Origin: Ryuthela nishihirai
Lineage: Eukaryota; Arthropoda; Arachnida; Araneae; Heptathelidae
Assembly (NCBI GenBank): GCA_038380435.1
Contig: JAWZYU010000019.1
Coordinates: forward strand, 19,803,801 to 19,867,800
Reading direction: 5' to 3'
Length of the DNA stretch: 64,000 nucleotides
Part shown: positions 33,406 through 43,952 of the stretch, piece after piece
Position numbering within the stretch: position 1 is the first letter of the stretch
Layout of the letters: each line of letters starts with the position of its first letter
Program-made: the position numbers and the translations under genes
Notes under the pieces: model-generated
Database searches by the model: none
The model's input: only the letters and a program-made list of their open reading frames with translations
What the model was told of the DNA's origin: nothing

Positions 33406-33771
33406 ACAATCAACCATAAATGATGGTGATCACCAGAATCAGAACCTTTTTGAAATGTACAAAACAAGCAATCATAGTTTTTTGAAAGTCAACATTTCTC
33501 AAGAATCTGCTTAAGTGAAAATATTTTCTCTATGCAGTCCCTACCATTTCTGAACCCACACTTTTCATCCAAAAATTGTTTATCAACTAAATATTTAATT
33601 CTGTTAAGAACAGCAATGAAAAGAACATAATTTGCAATAGAAATGATTCCACTGTAATTATCACAAGAACTGAGAACACTTTTCTTGAAAATGAATAATG
33701 CTAATAATATCTATGGAGTAAACTTAAGAACAATCGAGTAATAAATTATCACAGAAAAAGTCCTGTATAAC
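33406..33771 (-). pseudogene. LINE-A copy 2, RT N-terminal part
   Basis: On the minus strand it reads KYLVDKQFLDEKCGFRNG then RDCIEK and HHHLWLIVRSYG. This aligns with the CGFRSGRGC and LWLIM blocks of copy 1 but is separately decayed. Confidence 0.8.
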
Positions 33772-34162
33772 AAGGTTGTTGGGTTGTTTTACCTCTGAGC
33801 GGCACTTTTTTGCACACCATGGGCTAAATGGCCAGGTCACATGGACCCCGAAGGCTCAGAGAAGGTTGGGGAAGGGGACCCACTGGAACAGCTGTTGGGA
33901 GACAGATGGTAGCCTCCCGTCAAGGTCATCCGACATGTTCTTTAACGTTCACAGGGTATGGCTCTCCCACACACGTAATCACGGCTTAACGTCCCATCCG
34001 ACGGACGGCGGCTTTTCCAAGCCCATCGGTGTCCCCTACTGACCGTGGGCAGGGCGGAGGAATTTTTGCGGAGATAAATCTCAACGCTGACCCAGCTGGG
34101 ACTCGAACATGTGAACTACAGATTACGAGCCTGGCGCGCTGCCGACTGAGCCACCCCCGCCC
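33772..34162 (-). mobile_element. SINE-1, full length
   Basis: Complete copy whose head directly abuts a truncated SINE-1 in the opposite orientation, giving an inverted pair. Confidence 0.92.
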
Positions 34163-34358
34163 CTAAAGCCATACCCTGTGCACGTTAAAGAACACGCTGG
34201 ATGGCCTTGACGGAAGGCTACCATCTGTCTCCCAACAGCTGTTCCAGTGGGTCCCCTCCCCCAACCTTCTCTGAGCCTTCGGGGTCCATGTGACCTGGCC
34301 ATTTAGCCCATGGTGTGCAAAAAAGTGCCGCTCAGAGGTAAAACAACCCAACCCAACC
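34163..34358 (+). mobile_element. SINE-1, 5'-truncated
   Basis: Starts at taaagccataccctg and runs to the tail. Together with 33772-34162 it makes a head-to-body inverted pair like the one at 2133-2588. Confidence 0.9.
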
Positions 34359-34926
34359 TAGACTCCATTTAACTCGAAAGAGCCTCAATCAGAAAAGAGC
34401 CTCCATCAAGAATAGCCTGTTTAAAATAGTCCCATTCATCCAAAACTTCAGTAGTAAACAAACCAGGATTGTCATAATGACTGAGTAATCTATCATGACA
34501 AGCTTTAGCTGTCTGGGGGTCTTTCATAGTTTGTGTTAATAGTATTCTTTTAACCATAGCAAAACATTTGTTAAACTTCGCTGCAAGATACTTTTAACAA
34601 GATAATGGCTTAACCAAAGTTCATCTCTTCTATACGACCTGCTGTTCTTAACACAGCTAGCCCATTTGCTGTTAATACGTAATCAATCATATTCCTCGCA
34701 ATACATCAGATAAACCCACGCATTTTTTAATATAAATATCCGGTATTTGTAGAAAGTATTAGCTATTCTCAAATTATTAAATTTACTTACGTGTAGGAGG
34801 TTCCCATTGTCATTGCTACTACTAATGCCAAAAGGACCTATCAATCTTTCATAAAGGTCAGAGGCAAAATAAACTTTGGTATTGAAGTCACCCAACAGAA
34901 GACTAATATCTCCTTTCTTTAGAGAA
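34359..34926 (-). pseudogene. LINE-A copy 2, endonuclease C-terminal part
   Basis: The minus-strand frame includes KGDISLLLGDFNTKV, the GDFN motif of the APE-type endonuclease of RTE-like LINEs, followed by IGPFGISSSNDNGNLL and LRIANTFYKY, which match the typical IGP, NDNG and NTFF blocks. After a frame change comes MVKRILLTQTMKDPQTAKAC in the linker to RT. Several stops are present. Confidence 0.85.
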
Positions 34927-35135
34927 AGCCGTCCCGTGACCGAGTGGTTAGCACGCTTGGCTTGTGATCTACGGGACCTGGGTTCGAGCCCCGGGTAAGG
35001 CATGGATGTGTGTGGGTTTTCTGCTGAGGTCCTGCCATCCTCTCAGACCTACTACTATGGCATATAAACTGACAGGCTCCTGTCAGACCTCTGTGGCAAG
35101 CAGCTGCTTGAGGGGGTATTTTTTTTTTTAGATAA
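34927..35135 (+). mobile_element. SINE-2, full length
   Basis: Head gtcccgtgaccgagtggtta to tail ggggtatttttttttt. It interrupts the endonuclease region of LINE-A copy 2; tttaga is present on both sides. Confidence 0.9.
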
Positions 35136-35460
35136 ATCAAAATATCTTGCAGTTGTCTGTAAAAACCTGTCTTTCTCGTTCTGGTCCCAGTCCTCAGCGG
35201 GGAATGAATGTAACATTCAAGTCTTCAGTCCTTGTTTTAAATTGAGCTCTAAGAACAATTTCATTAAGTTATTCATATCATAAAAGAACATTAATGTGAT
35301 TCGTGATGAGAAACAAAGCTATATTTTCTATGTGTTTCCTGTCATCACGTTCTGAAAAATAAACAAATAAAAACATTTTTAAGTATCTGACCTGTACCTG
35401 TCCATATGGCTCCTTGCAAGCCAAGAATGTATTGAAATTCCTGCATGAAGATATGAAGAA
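35136..35460 (-). pseudogene. LINE-A copy 2, endonuclease N-terminal part
   Basis: On the minus strand LGLQGAIWTGTGQ resembles the LGLSEVRWTGSG block near the start of RTE endonucleases, and later pieces lead into the segment after the SINE-2. It is heavily decayed. The true 5' end is not visible. Confidence 0.65.
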
Positions 35461-36122
35461 AATAATGTCTGTTAATAAAATAAGTCACTTCCTAGGTAGA
35501 TGTATAAGGAAAATAGCTTGTATTTTCTAAAAATTATTTATTAAGAGAGGCTAGGGAAAATAATATTAAACATTTACCTAATCGCACATTGGAGGCATAG
35601 ACTCATTCCTCCTCTGCTAGAAGCTGAAGGTTGGAACTCAGACAGCCAATGGAGCTTCTTACCATCATAATCATCAGGCCCTTTTGGGGACCAACAAAGC
35701 CCGTATCAGAGACAACATTATTCCATTTAGGAAGTACGATGTTAAAACTACATAGTCTGAAGTATTCAGATAAAGTATCCTGTGTATCTGTTCATCAGAG
35801 GTTGTCAACCCACAAAAATCAGAAAACCCAGCAGATTCTCTTATAACAGTAGTCCCTCAATACAATATGTCCAGGATTTAAACTCGAAATCAAGGCCAAA
35901 AGACCCTCTGATTTAGGCGACCAGCATCCAGACTCTGTGCAGTCGTACAGCTCAGATATTTAAAAATATTCTTTTTTCTTTTCAGTACGTCATCACAAAA
36001 AACATACTCTTCTACAGTGGTGAAATAAAAAGTAAAAGTGGCCACACAGACTTAAATCAGTAGTTCAAACTGATTCGGCAGTCTTCCTCTTCTGTTCAGG
36101 TGAGAGAATATTTTCCTAAAAA
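35461..36122. other. Non-repeat stretch
   Basis: No gene or repeat is recognised. Ends at the 39-bp minisatellite. Confidence 0.4.
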
Positions 36123-36369
36123 GTGCTAATTGTCTTATGAGAAAGCAGAGTCAGGCTAAAAGTGCTAATTGTGTTATGAGAAAGCAGAGTCAGGCTATAA
36201 GTGCTAATTGCGTTATGAGAAAGCAGAGTCAGGCTATAAGTGCTAATTGTGTTATGAGAAAGCAGAGTCAGGTTAAAAGTGCTAATTGTGTTATGAGAAA
36301 GCAGAGTCAGGCTATAAGTGCTAATTGTGTTATGAGAAAGCAGAGTCAGGCTATAAGTGCTAAGTCTGG
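36123..36369. repeat. 39-bp minisatellite, six units
   Basis: Units start at 36123, 36162, 36201, 36240, 36279 and 36318, with a partial seventh at 36357. Core: gtgctaattgtgttatgag. Because 39 is a multiple of three, both strands stay open (13-residue repeats such as MRKQSQAISANCV on plus). No start context, promoter or homology supports a real protein. Confidence 0.95.
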
Positions 36370-36655
36370 CCGTCACTGTGCTCATCACAGAAGTAACAAT
36401 AAAATCTCTGAAAACTTCTTATCAAAAGTAACAGTGCATAGCACTTCTTCTAGTTATATCCAGCTACTATTTAGAGCAGTGTTTTTTAACTGGTGTTCTG
36501 GTAGTATGGCCTAAATTTTTAGCAGAATATTAGCTTTTTCTAAAAATTTTTATATTTTAATACATTTTGTTTAAAAAAAGGTGGGGGGGGGGGGCGAGAG
36601 GCTTCTATCGATTGTAGAAGAATTAAAAGTATGTATTAAAAATTAACGATATATT

Positions 36656-36817
36656 TCGAACCCTGGGTAAGACATGGGTGTGTGTGTTGTTTTTCTCTGC
36701 TGAGGTCCTGCCATCCTCACAGACCTTCTACTATGGCACATAAACTGGTAGGCTCCTGTTAGATCTCTGTGGCAAGCAGCTGCTTGAGGGGGTATTTATT
36801 TATTTATTTATTTATTA
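36656..36817 (+). mobile_element. SINE-2, 5'-truncated
   Basis: Starts at tcgaaccctgggtaag and ends with a ttta-repeat tail (ggggtatttatttatttatt). Confidence 0.9.
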
Positions 36818-38824
36818 TACTAATTTTAATTAACGACATGTGTTATCATAATCAAGTTCAAGGTTTACACTAAAATGTTTATCTTATTTATCTTTGTGAA
36901 ACTGTATGAATTAAAACATTTTGTTTCTAGCTATGATACCAGATATTTATTTGGTTAAATCTACTCATATATATATGCACACACACACACATAGAATTTT
37001 ATTTTTGTTTCAAGAGAATATAGAAAATAACGTTTATATATATGCGTTTGTTTACGAGTGCTACGTCAAATTTTTTATCACATTATAAAATGTAGTGTGA
37101 TAAAACATTGAATCCCAATTTTTGAAATGCCCAACTTTAAAAATAAGCTTTATAAGGAAAAATGACAGTAGATAATAAATTGAAGATCTCACTCAAATCT
37201 TTCCAGATATTAAAAAAATATTGTTGAAAATCGAGAATTGCAGAGTTATTAAATCAGAAAAAATTGACAGCTGCTATTTCAGCTTTTCTAAACATTTTGT
37301 AAATTGTCTTGTCTTCATAGAGTGTTATGGGATTCCATAACACTCTATGAAGACAAGACAATGTAGCTGAATGGCTTTAATATCCTATTCAGTAGAAAGT
37401 AATAGCTATCAAATATAAAAGATAGCTCAGGAAGGATTAATCTGTGTAAGATAAAGATGGAAATCGGGAGGATTTTAAATTGCAGTTGATAGTTTTTAAC
37501 AGAATCTATCAGAGAGTCTGATATAATTTCAATCTTCGGAATTAATATATTTTCTGTAAGGGTGAATAAGTCCCAACGTATGTATGGATCATAAATTTTC
37601 AATCTGTGGAATCTAAAGAAGGTTAGCATAGTAGTCCTTATACTTTCCAGGCTTGGGCACTGGAGAATTTTTGCAAATTAATTGACTTATACCAACTTCT
37701 AGATTTGCATTTTATTTTAGCAAGCAGTTTGTTTTAACAATTATAATTTGTGTAAAAAAATTTGCGAAAAAAAAAATAATCACTCATTAATGACGCTGCT
37801 TTTAAGTGATTTAGGCTTAATAACTCTTAAAATATCACACAAATGTTGTAAATCGAGAATTCAAAAGATTCGAGTAATCGTATAATGAGTAAGATTTAAT
37901 TTATTTCCAGTGAAAAATTTCTTTATGAAGCTTATTTATAAAGTATGAGAGCTCTGAATATGATTTTTCATTCCCATAACATCCAAGTGTCCGGAAACGT
38001 TTCGTTGCATAGTGTAGTTCCTCAAGGAAGTACAATATTTAGTAAGAGTCCGTTGCACATCTTTCGGCTCCCGACATCTCATCCAATGTGAGTGATGACA
38101 AGCAAACCGAATAGGACTTCTCTCCTCTTACAACTCCAAGAAGATGCTGATGCGAAGAGAGCATCTCGGACAGGCAGCTCCCTCTACTGACAGGCTGTCA
38201 CCCAACACGGGGTCTGACCTGCAGAAATACCGCAGAGACCTCTCACTTCTGCGGACTATTTTGGACTGGAAGAAAAGCATTGGGATGCGGTAGGAAGGGT
38301 GACTAAAGGAAGGTGACACGCGGGTGATGCGGGTAACAGGATCGCCATCCTGTCGACAACGGGAGCACTAGGGGCACCCGCAGAGGGGATAGATAAACAG
38401 AGAACAGCATGCACAGAGGATCTGATTAGTTACTGTTGTTGAGTGCAATCACTTTGACAGGGTTAGGAGCTTAGAGATTGGCGATGAATAGAATGACGTT
38501 GTCTCTTGTGGGGAGAACGGATAATGATGTGGTTAACAAAACGGTTTTGCTCTTTTTGTTATGGCTGCATTCAATCTGTTGCTGAAACAACAATAGGAAA
38601 TGGATGTAGATCTCTATATTTTAAATAAATATTAAGGTGGAAAATATGCAGTAGTAGAGATTGTTAACTTGCGGCCAGCAAAATTGAAAGATTAATTCGA
38701 ATCCAAATGATTATAATTAAATCAGGGTAAGAAAGTTTTATTCATTTCTGGAAAATTATTTTGGAAAGTTACTTTAAATTCTGAGTAAGTATCCAAATAA
38801 ATACAAGGACGATAATATTTTACC
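36818..38824. other. Repeat-poor stretch
   Basis: Contains an acacacacac run at 36980, a 60-bp palindrome at 37303-37362, and a short plus-strand frame near 37985-38045 reading VVPQGSTIF, which recalls RT motif B but is too short to call. The 38100-38320 segment is GC-richer, with a 63-codon minus frame lacking motifs. Confidence 0.4.
37303..37362. repeat. 28-bp perfect inverted repeat
   Basis: Arms 37303-37330 and 37335-37362 are exact complements (attgtcttgtcttcatagag and onward) around the loop gatt. Confidence 0.95.
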
Positions 38825-38833
38825 CCTGTTAAG

Positions 38834-39215
38834 TGTTGGGTTGTTTTACCTCTGAGCGGCACTTTTTTGCACAGCATGGGCTTAATGGCCAGGTCACAAG
38901 GACTCCGAAGGCTCAGAGAAGATTGGGGTAGGGGACCCACTGGAACAGCTGTTGGGAGACAGATGGTAGCCTCCCGTCAAGGCCATCCAGCGTGTTCTTT
39001 AACGTGCACATGGTATGGCTCTCCCGCACACGGGGCCACGTCTTAACGTCCCATCTGACAGACAGCGGTCTTTCCAAGCCCATCGGTGTCCCCTACTGAC
39101 CGTGGGCAGGGCGGGGAATTTTGCGGAGATAAATCTCAACGCTGACCTAGCTGGGACTCGAACCTGGGAAGTACAGATTACGAACCTGGCGCGCTACCGA
39201 CTGAGCTCCCCCCCT
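38834..39215 (-). mobile_element. SINE-1, full length
   Basis: 9-bp TSD cctgttaag at 38825-38833 and 39216-39224. Confidence 0.92.
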
Positions 39216-39249
39216 CCTGTTAAGAAAACATTTTTTTTTTCTATGCACT

Positions 39250-39335
39250 TGTAAAGGAGTAACCGGGGCCCGAACCCAAGTCCCTTTGGTCAGTATTCAA
39301 CCACTCGCTAACCACTCGGCTGCGGAACGGCTATT
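39250..39335 (-). mobile_element. SINE-2, head only
   Basis: The complement of the SINE-2 head: cccgaacccaagtccctttg and gctaaccactcggctgcgg. Body and tail are missing; it is followed by the 26-bp minisatellite region. Confidence 0.7.
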
Positions 39336-39429
39336 TGTACATTATAAGATAGTATTTACAAATATATTTACAATAACCACTGAATTTTCATCTTTCTGTG
39401 AATATTTTTCTATCCCCACATTTCGTTCA

Positions 39430-40085
39430 ATTTCTTCTCCCGCTGTGTACACATTTCTTCTAATCTTCACTATGAACTATGATTTCTTCCAATCTTTAAT
39501 GTGCACATCCCTTTCGATACTGAAAATGTGCACATTTCATCCAATCCTCACTGTGCAGATCACCTTCAGTTCTTGCCTATGCACATTTCAGCCAACTAGA
39601 TTCCTTATTGTGCATTTTCGCCTAATCCGCACTATGCACACCCCTTCGATCCCTTGTTGTGCACACCCCCTTTCGATCCCTTGTTGTGCACACTCCTTTC
39701 GATCCCATGTTGTGCACACCCCTTTCGATCCCTTGTTGTGCACACCCCTTTCGATCCCTTGTTGTGCACACCCCTTTCGATCCCTTGTTGTGCACACCCC
39801 TTCGATCCCTTGTTGTGCACACCCCTTTCGATCCCTTGTTGTGCACACCCCTTTCGACCCCTTGTTGTGCACACCCCTTTCGATCCCTTGTTGTGCACAC
39901 CCCTTTCGATCCCTTACTGTGCTCATTTCGCCCAATCCGCACTATGCACACCCCCTTCGATCCCTTGCTGTGCCCATCCCCTTCATCTCTCGCTGTTCAC
40001 TTTTCGTCCAATTTTTCTTTTTTGTCCATTTTCTTTTATCACTTTCTCATCCTGCTTTGTTCACTTCTCTTGAATTCTGAAAACA
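39430..40085. repeat. 26-bp minisatellite with decayed flanks
   Basis: The core 39637-39921 holds about 11 units of cacacccctttcgatccctt plus gttgtg, 24-27 bp each. Outward, both flanks keep a looser cacatttc..ccaatc..tcactgtg pattern. As 26 is not a multiple of three, several frames on both strands run open for over 100 codons, including a 264-codon plus frame at 39286-40080. These frames are repeat artefacts. Confidence 0.92.
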
Positions 40086-40394
40086 GTTTTTAATATATGA
40101 AGAGAAATTCCTTCTCTTACGCCCTGAAATGTCGCCTGTGATCCTCACAAAACTTCTTGCAGAATATTACCTAATTCTTTTGAGGTCTTCATACAATTCA
40201 GGAAATTTTTCCCTTCATTTTTTAATCCTCGTAATTTCAGTTAAATGTGCGAAAAAACAATATTTATCTTACAAATAACCCGCTTTGCTTAAATCCATAA
40301 ATGAAGAAGTCGAACAGTCAAGAGGAAACGTAATTTTGTAATCATGGGTCTTCATTGCACGCAAAGTGATCTAGGGTTTTCAGTTGTTCGTTTT
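40086..40394. other. Non-repeat stretch
   Basis: Nothing recognised. Confidence 0.4.
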
Positions 40395-40432
40395 CTTTCA
40401 GATGATTTCTCCTTCCTCACAGATCGCCTTTG
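40395..40432 (+). mobile_element. SINE-2, old, left part
   Basis: ttctttcagatgatttctcc and ttcctcacagatcgcc match the SINE-2 body. A SINE-1 follows, with an imperfect TSD gcctttgtgga / gcctctgtgga. Confidence 0.5.
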
Positions 40433-40697
40433 TGGACACCGATAAGCTTGGAAAGACCGCCGTCCGTCGGACGGGGCGTTAAGCCGTGGTCCCGTGTGTT
40501 GGAGAGCCATACCCTGTGCTCGTTAAAGAACACATTGAATGGACTTGACGGGAGACTACCATCTGTCTCCCAACAGCTGTTCCAGTGGGTCTTCTCCCCC
40601 AAACTTCTCTGAACCTTCGGGGTCCTTGTGACCTGGCCATTTAGCCCATGGTGTGCAAAAAAGTGCCGCTCAGAGGTAAAACAACCCAATCCAAAGC
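40433..40697 (+). mobile_element. SINE-1, 5'-truncated
   Basis: Starts at gacaccgataagcttgg and ends in the full tail. Inserted in an old SINE-2. Confidence 0.9.
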
Positions 40698-40765
40698 CTC
40701 TGTGGAGAATTATACTGACAGGACAGACTCCTGTCAGACTTCTTTGACAAGCTACTTCTCGGCGT
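40698..40765 (+). mobile_element. SINE-2, old, right part
   Basis: Has actgacagg and actcctgtcagacttcttt, followed by a decayed tail. Confidence 0.55.
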
Positions 40766-40797
40766 TTAGGTTTTACTTTTGAGCGGCATATTTTATT
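40766..40797 (-). mobile_element. SINE-1, old, tail part
   Basis: aggttttacttttgagcggc is the complement of a SINE-1 tail. The copy is split by a LINE-A 3' end and resumes at 41167. Confidence 0.7.
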
Positions 40798-40808
40798 TTG
40801 TGTTCAAT

Positions 40809-41155
40809 CATCATCATCATCATCCTCAAGCAGCCATGGGCTACAGAGGTCCAACCAGACCGTGCAATTTTGTTCTCCAAGCAAGTCTATCCTGAGCTAC
40901 ATCTACTGCATCTGGCCACTGCACACCAATTCTAACAAGGTCCTGTTTGACATTGTCTGCCCACCGCATCCTAGGTCTCCCCTTCTTTCTGAGGCCTTTA
41001 GGCACACTGTTCATAACCCTATTTGCCAATCTATAATTATTCATACGGGCAACGTGGCCAAACCAACGGAGTCTCTCTCTGCACAATATGCTGTAATACG
41101 CTTAAAGGAGGTTGAAAACTCCTTTGCCTAACCTCATCATTAGTTACAAAGTTGA
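40809..41155 (-). mobile_element. LINE-A 3' end, 5'-truncated insertion
   Basis: A 347-bp insertion with the 11-bp TSD ttgtgttcaat (40798-40808, 41156-41166). On the minus strand it encodes RLRWFGHVARMNNYRLANRV and GRPRMRWADNVKQDLVRIG, then a stop, tggacctctgtagcccatgg, ctgcttgagg and an atg-repeat end (catcatcatcatcatcctca on plus). It preserves the 3' end needed for retrotransposition and is less decayed than copy 1. Confidence 0.95.
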
Positions 41156-41166
41156 TTGTGTTCAAT

Positions 41167-41495
41167 AGACTGACACAAAACAGCTAGGTCAAAGGACCAC
41201 AAGGGGTCAGAGGTGATTGGGGGAGGAGATGGATTGGACAGCTGTTAGGAGACAGATGTAACCTCTCGTCAAAGCCATTCAACGTGATCTTTAACGATCA
41301 CATGATCGACACGGGACCACGGCTTAACGTCCCATCCGACGGATGGCGTCCTTTCCAGGCCCAAAAATTTACCCTTTCTCGCCGAGGCAGAACGGGAATT
41401 AGCGGTGAAAATGCTCAAAGGTGAAAAGTTGGGATTCGAACTTGAGAACTGCAGATCACGTGTCTGGCACACTATTGACTGAATCGACCCCTCCC
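41167..41495 (-). mobile_element. SINE-1, old, main part
   Basis: Body and head of the old copy, with decayed head complement gattcgaacttgagaactgc. Confidence 0.85.
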
Positions 41496-42321
41496 CCAAC
41501 TACTTGGAAAGTAATTAATTTATTTATGCATTTTCTGATTTTTCCATGTGCATTTTTGTTGACAAAATTTTAATAACAATCTCCATTTACAAGTTTCATT
41601 AGTAACAACGACCTTGTTCAAGGTATTTCAGTGACCTCGAAGGGAAGTCCAAACCAAATCGAGGGCGATGGTTGTGGAGCGTCGCCATTAACATTAATCG
41701 CTGTCTTGATTCGCCACACGTGGTTTCAGATGCCAGTCACATCCGATAAAAACAATGCAACAGATGAAGCCGGAACTTTGGAGCATTTACCACTTCCAAT
41801 TTGATGTCTAATCTCAAACACTTTCTTTCGGAAGGTTACTGACAACGAAATCGACACATTAAATAAGCCATTAAAGTATTGAGTGTCCGATTTATATTGG
41901 CATTAAACGAATCGTTGCATTTATGTTCGAATCGTGACGGCCAAGAGAATTACGTTCATTTTCAAACCATCTCACTTTGGCAGCTAATTGTGGCAACTCG
42001 TGTCTTTTATTAATTAGGTAATAAGAATTTTGACCAGAATGACCGAATGTAGCTTCGGGAGTCCGTAGTTAGTTACAGAGAAATATATTGGGAAGAAAAG
42101 GGTTATAGACCTCTAACGACTTGATACGAAATATAAATAGATGGGTTTCGCGGATGTTAACAATCTAAGTTTGGGTTTAAATCTTAAGACAATATGGCTA
42201 GCCGTTCTCGTAGAGATCCTTGCGAAATTTCTGATTAGACATTCTTAAATTCAACAAATGCAAAAAATGCAGATTCGGTACATTAAAACCTATCGGTTGT
42301 AAGCACCAAAAAAAAAAAAAA
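41496..42321. other. Non-repeat stretch
   Basis: No recognised gene or repeat. A 15-base A run precedes the SINE head at 42322. Confidence 0.4.
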
Positions 42322-42415
42322 AAGTTTGGCTCAGTCGGTAGCTCTTCAGTCTCGTAATCTGCAATTCCTAGATTCGAATCTCTACTGTGCCAGCTTTGAA
42401 ATTTTATCTCAGTTC
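42322..42415 (+). mobile_element. SINE-1, old head
   Basis: tttggctcagtcggtagctc, gattcgaatctc and gccagctttgaaattttatc match the SINE-1 head. Where the body should follow, the 26-bp minisatellite begins. Confidence 0.8.
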
Positions 42416-42965
42416 AAACCTATTCTGTCCTCACTCGAGAAAAAAGCTCTTTGTCCTCACTCAAATAAAAAAATTCTCTGTTCCCGCTAGAATAAAAAAA
42501 CTCTCTCTCCACACTAGAATTAAAAAACTCTCTGTCTCACTCGGATAAAAAACTCTCTGTCCTCAGTCGAATAAAGAACTCTCTGTCCTCACTCGAATAA
42601 AAAACTCTGTCCTCAGTCGAATAAAGAACTCTCTGTCCTCACTCGAATAAAAAACTGTCCTCACTCGAATAAAAAACTCTGTCCTCACTCGAATAAAAAA
42701 CTGTCCTCACTCGAATAAAAAACTGTCCTCACTCGAATAAAAAACTCTCTGTCCTCACTCGGATTAAAAACCCTCTGTCCTCACTCGAATAAAAAACTCT
42801 GCCCTCACTCGAATAAAAAACTCTCTGCCCTCACTCGAATAAAAAACTCTGTCCACACTCGGATAAAAAACTCTGTCCACACTCGGATAAAAAACTCTTT
42901 GTCCTCAGTCGAATAAAAAACTCTCTGTCCTCACTCAAATAAAAAACTCTCTGTCCTCACTCGAA
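42416..42965. repeat. Minisatellite of ctcactcgaataaaaaactc units
   Basis: About 20-24 units of 20-26 bp related to tcctcactcgaataaaaaac plus tctctg. The first unit reads ctgtcctcactcgag right after an old SINE-1 head, so the array probably expanded from SINE-1 body sequence. It continues at 43354 beyond a SINE-1. Confidence 0.9.
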
Positions 42966-43353
42966 GATGGGGCGGGGTGGCTCAGTCGGTAGCGCGCAAG
43001 GCTCGTAATCTGTAGTTCCCAGGTTCGAGTCCCAGCTGGGTCAGCGTTGAGATTTATCTCCACAAAATTCCCCGCCCTGCCCACGGTCAGTAGGGGACAC
43101 CGATGGGCTTGGAACAGGTCGCCGTCCGTCGGATGGGACGTTAAGCCGTGGCTCCGTGTGCGGGAGAACCATACCCTGTGCACGTTAAAGAACACGCTGG
43201 ATGGCCTTGACGGGAGGCTACCATCTGTCTCCCAACAGCTGTTAGAGTGGATCCCCTCCCCCAACCTTCTCTGAGCCTTCGTGGTCCATGTGGCCTGGCC
43301 ATTTAGCCCATGGTGTGCAAAAAAGTGCCGCTCAGAGGTAAAACAACCCAACC
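42966..43353 (+). mobile_element. SINE-1, full length, inside the minisatellite
   Basis: ctcactcgaa at 42956-42965 and 43354-43363 serves as the TSD, though it is also the local repeat unit. Confidence 0.92.
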
Positions 43354-43465
43354 CTCACTCGAATAAAAAACTCTCTGCCCTCACTCGAATAAAAAACTCT
43401 GTCCTCACTCGAATAATATAAAAAAAACCTATCTGTCCTCCTCACTCGAATAAAAAACTCTAAAC
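43354..43465. repeat. Continuation of the ctcactcgaataaaaaactc array
   Basis: Four more units after the SINE-1, the last degenerate. Confidence 0.9.
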
Positions 43466-43564
43466 CACAATTTAATCAATTAAAATTAAACAATTTAGTA
43501 ATTTAAAATTGATAATTGAGAAATTTGAAATTCAGCTACCGAACTCTAAACTTCAATTTTCAAG

Positions 43565-43952
43565 TTGGGTTGGGTTGTTTTACCTCTGAGCGGCACTTTT
43601 TTGCACACCATGGGCTAAATGGCCAGGTCACATGGACCCCGAAGGCTCAGAGAAGGTTGGGGTAGGGGACCCGCTGGAACAGCTGTTGGGAGACAGATGG
43701 TAGCCTCCCGTCAAGGCCATCCAGCGTGTTCTTTAACGTGCACAGGGTATGACTCTCCCGCACACGGGGCCACGGTTGAAGGTCCCATCCGACGGACGGC
43801 AGCCTTTCCAAGCCCATCGGTGTCCCCTACTGACCGTGGCAAGGCGGGGGAATTTTGCGGAGATAAATCTCAACGCTGACCCAGCTGGGACTCGAACCTG
43901 GGAACTACAGATTACGAGCCTGGCGTGCTACCGACTGAGCCACCCCCGCCCC
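43565..43952 (-). mobile_element. SINE-1, full length
   Basis: 12-bp TSD tcaattttcaag at 43553-43564 and 43953-43964. Confidence 0.95.

Noticed and set aside
36137..36514. 125-residue repetitive protein
   Set aside because: Product of the 39-bp minisatellite; the minus strand is open over the same units.
37985..38045. Reverse transcriptase motif B fragment (VVPQGSTIF)
   Set aside because: Only about 20 residues resemble RT and no other motif lies around it, so it is too short to call a LINE.
39286..40080. 264-residue plus-strand protein
   Set aside because: Mostly the 26-bp minisatellite, with equally open frames elsewhere on both strands. It begins in a SINE-2 head remnant.
42416..43465. 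CRISPR array
   Set aside because: Spaced repeats occur here and in the other minisatellites, but units are directly tandem without unique spacers and the genome is clearly eukaryotic in style.
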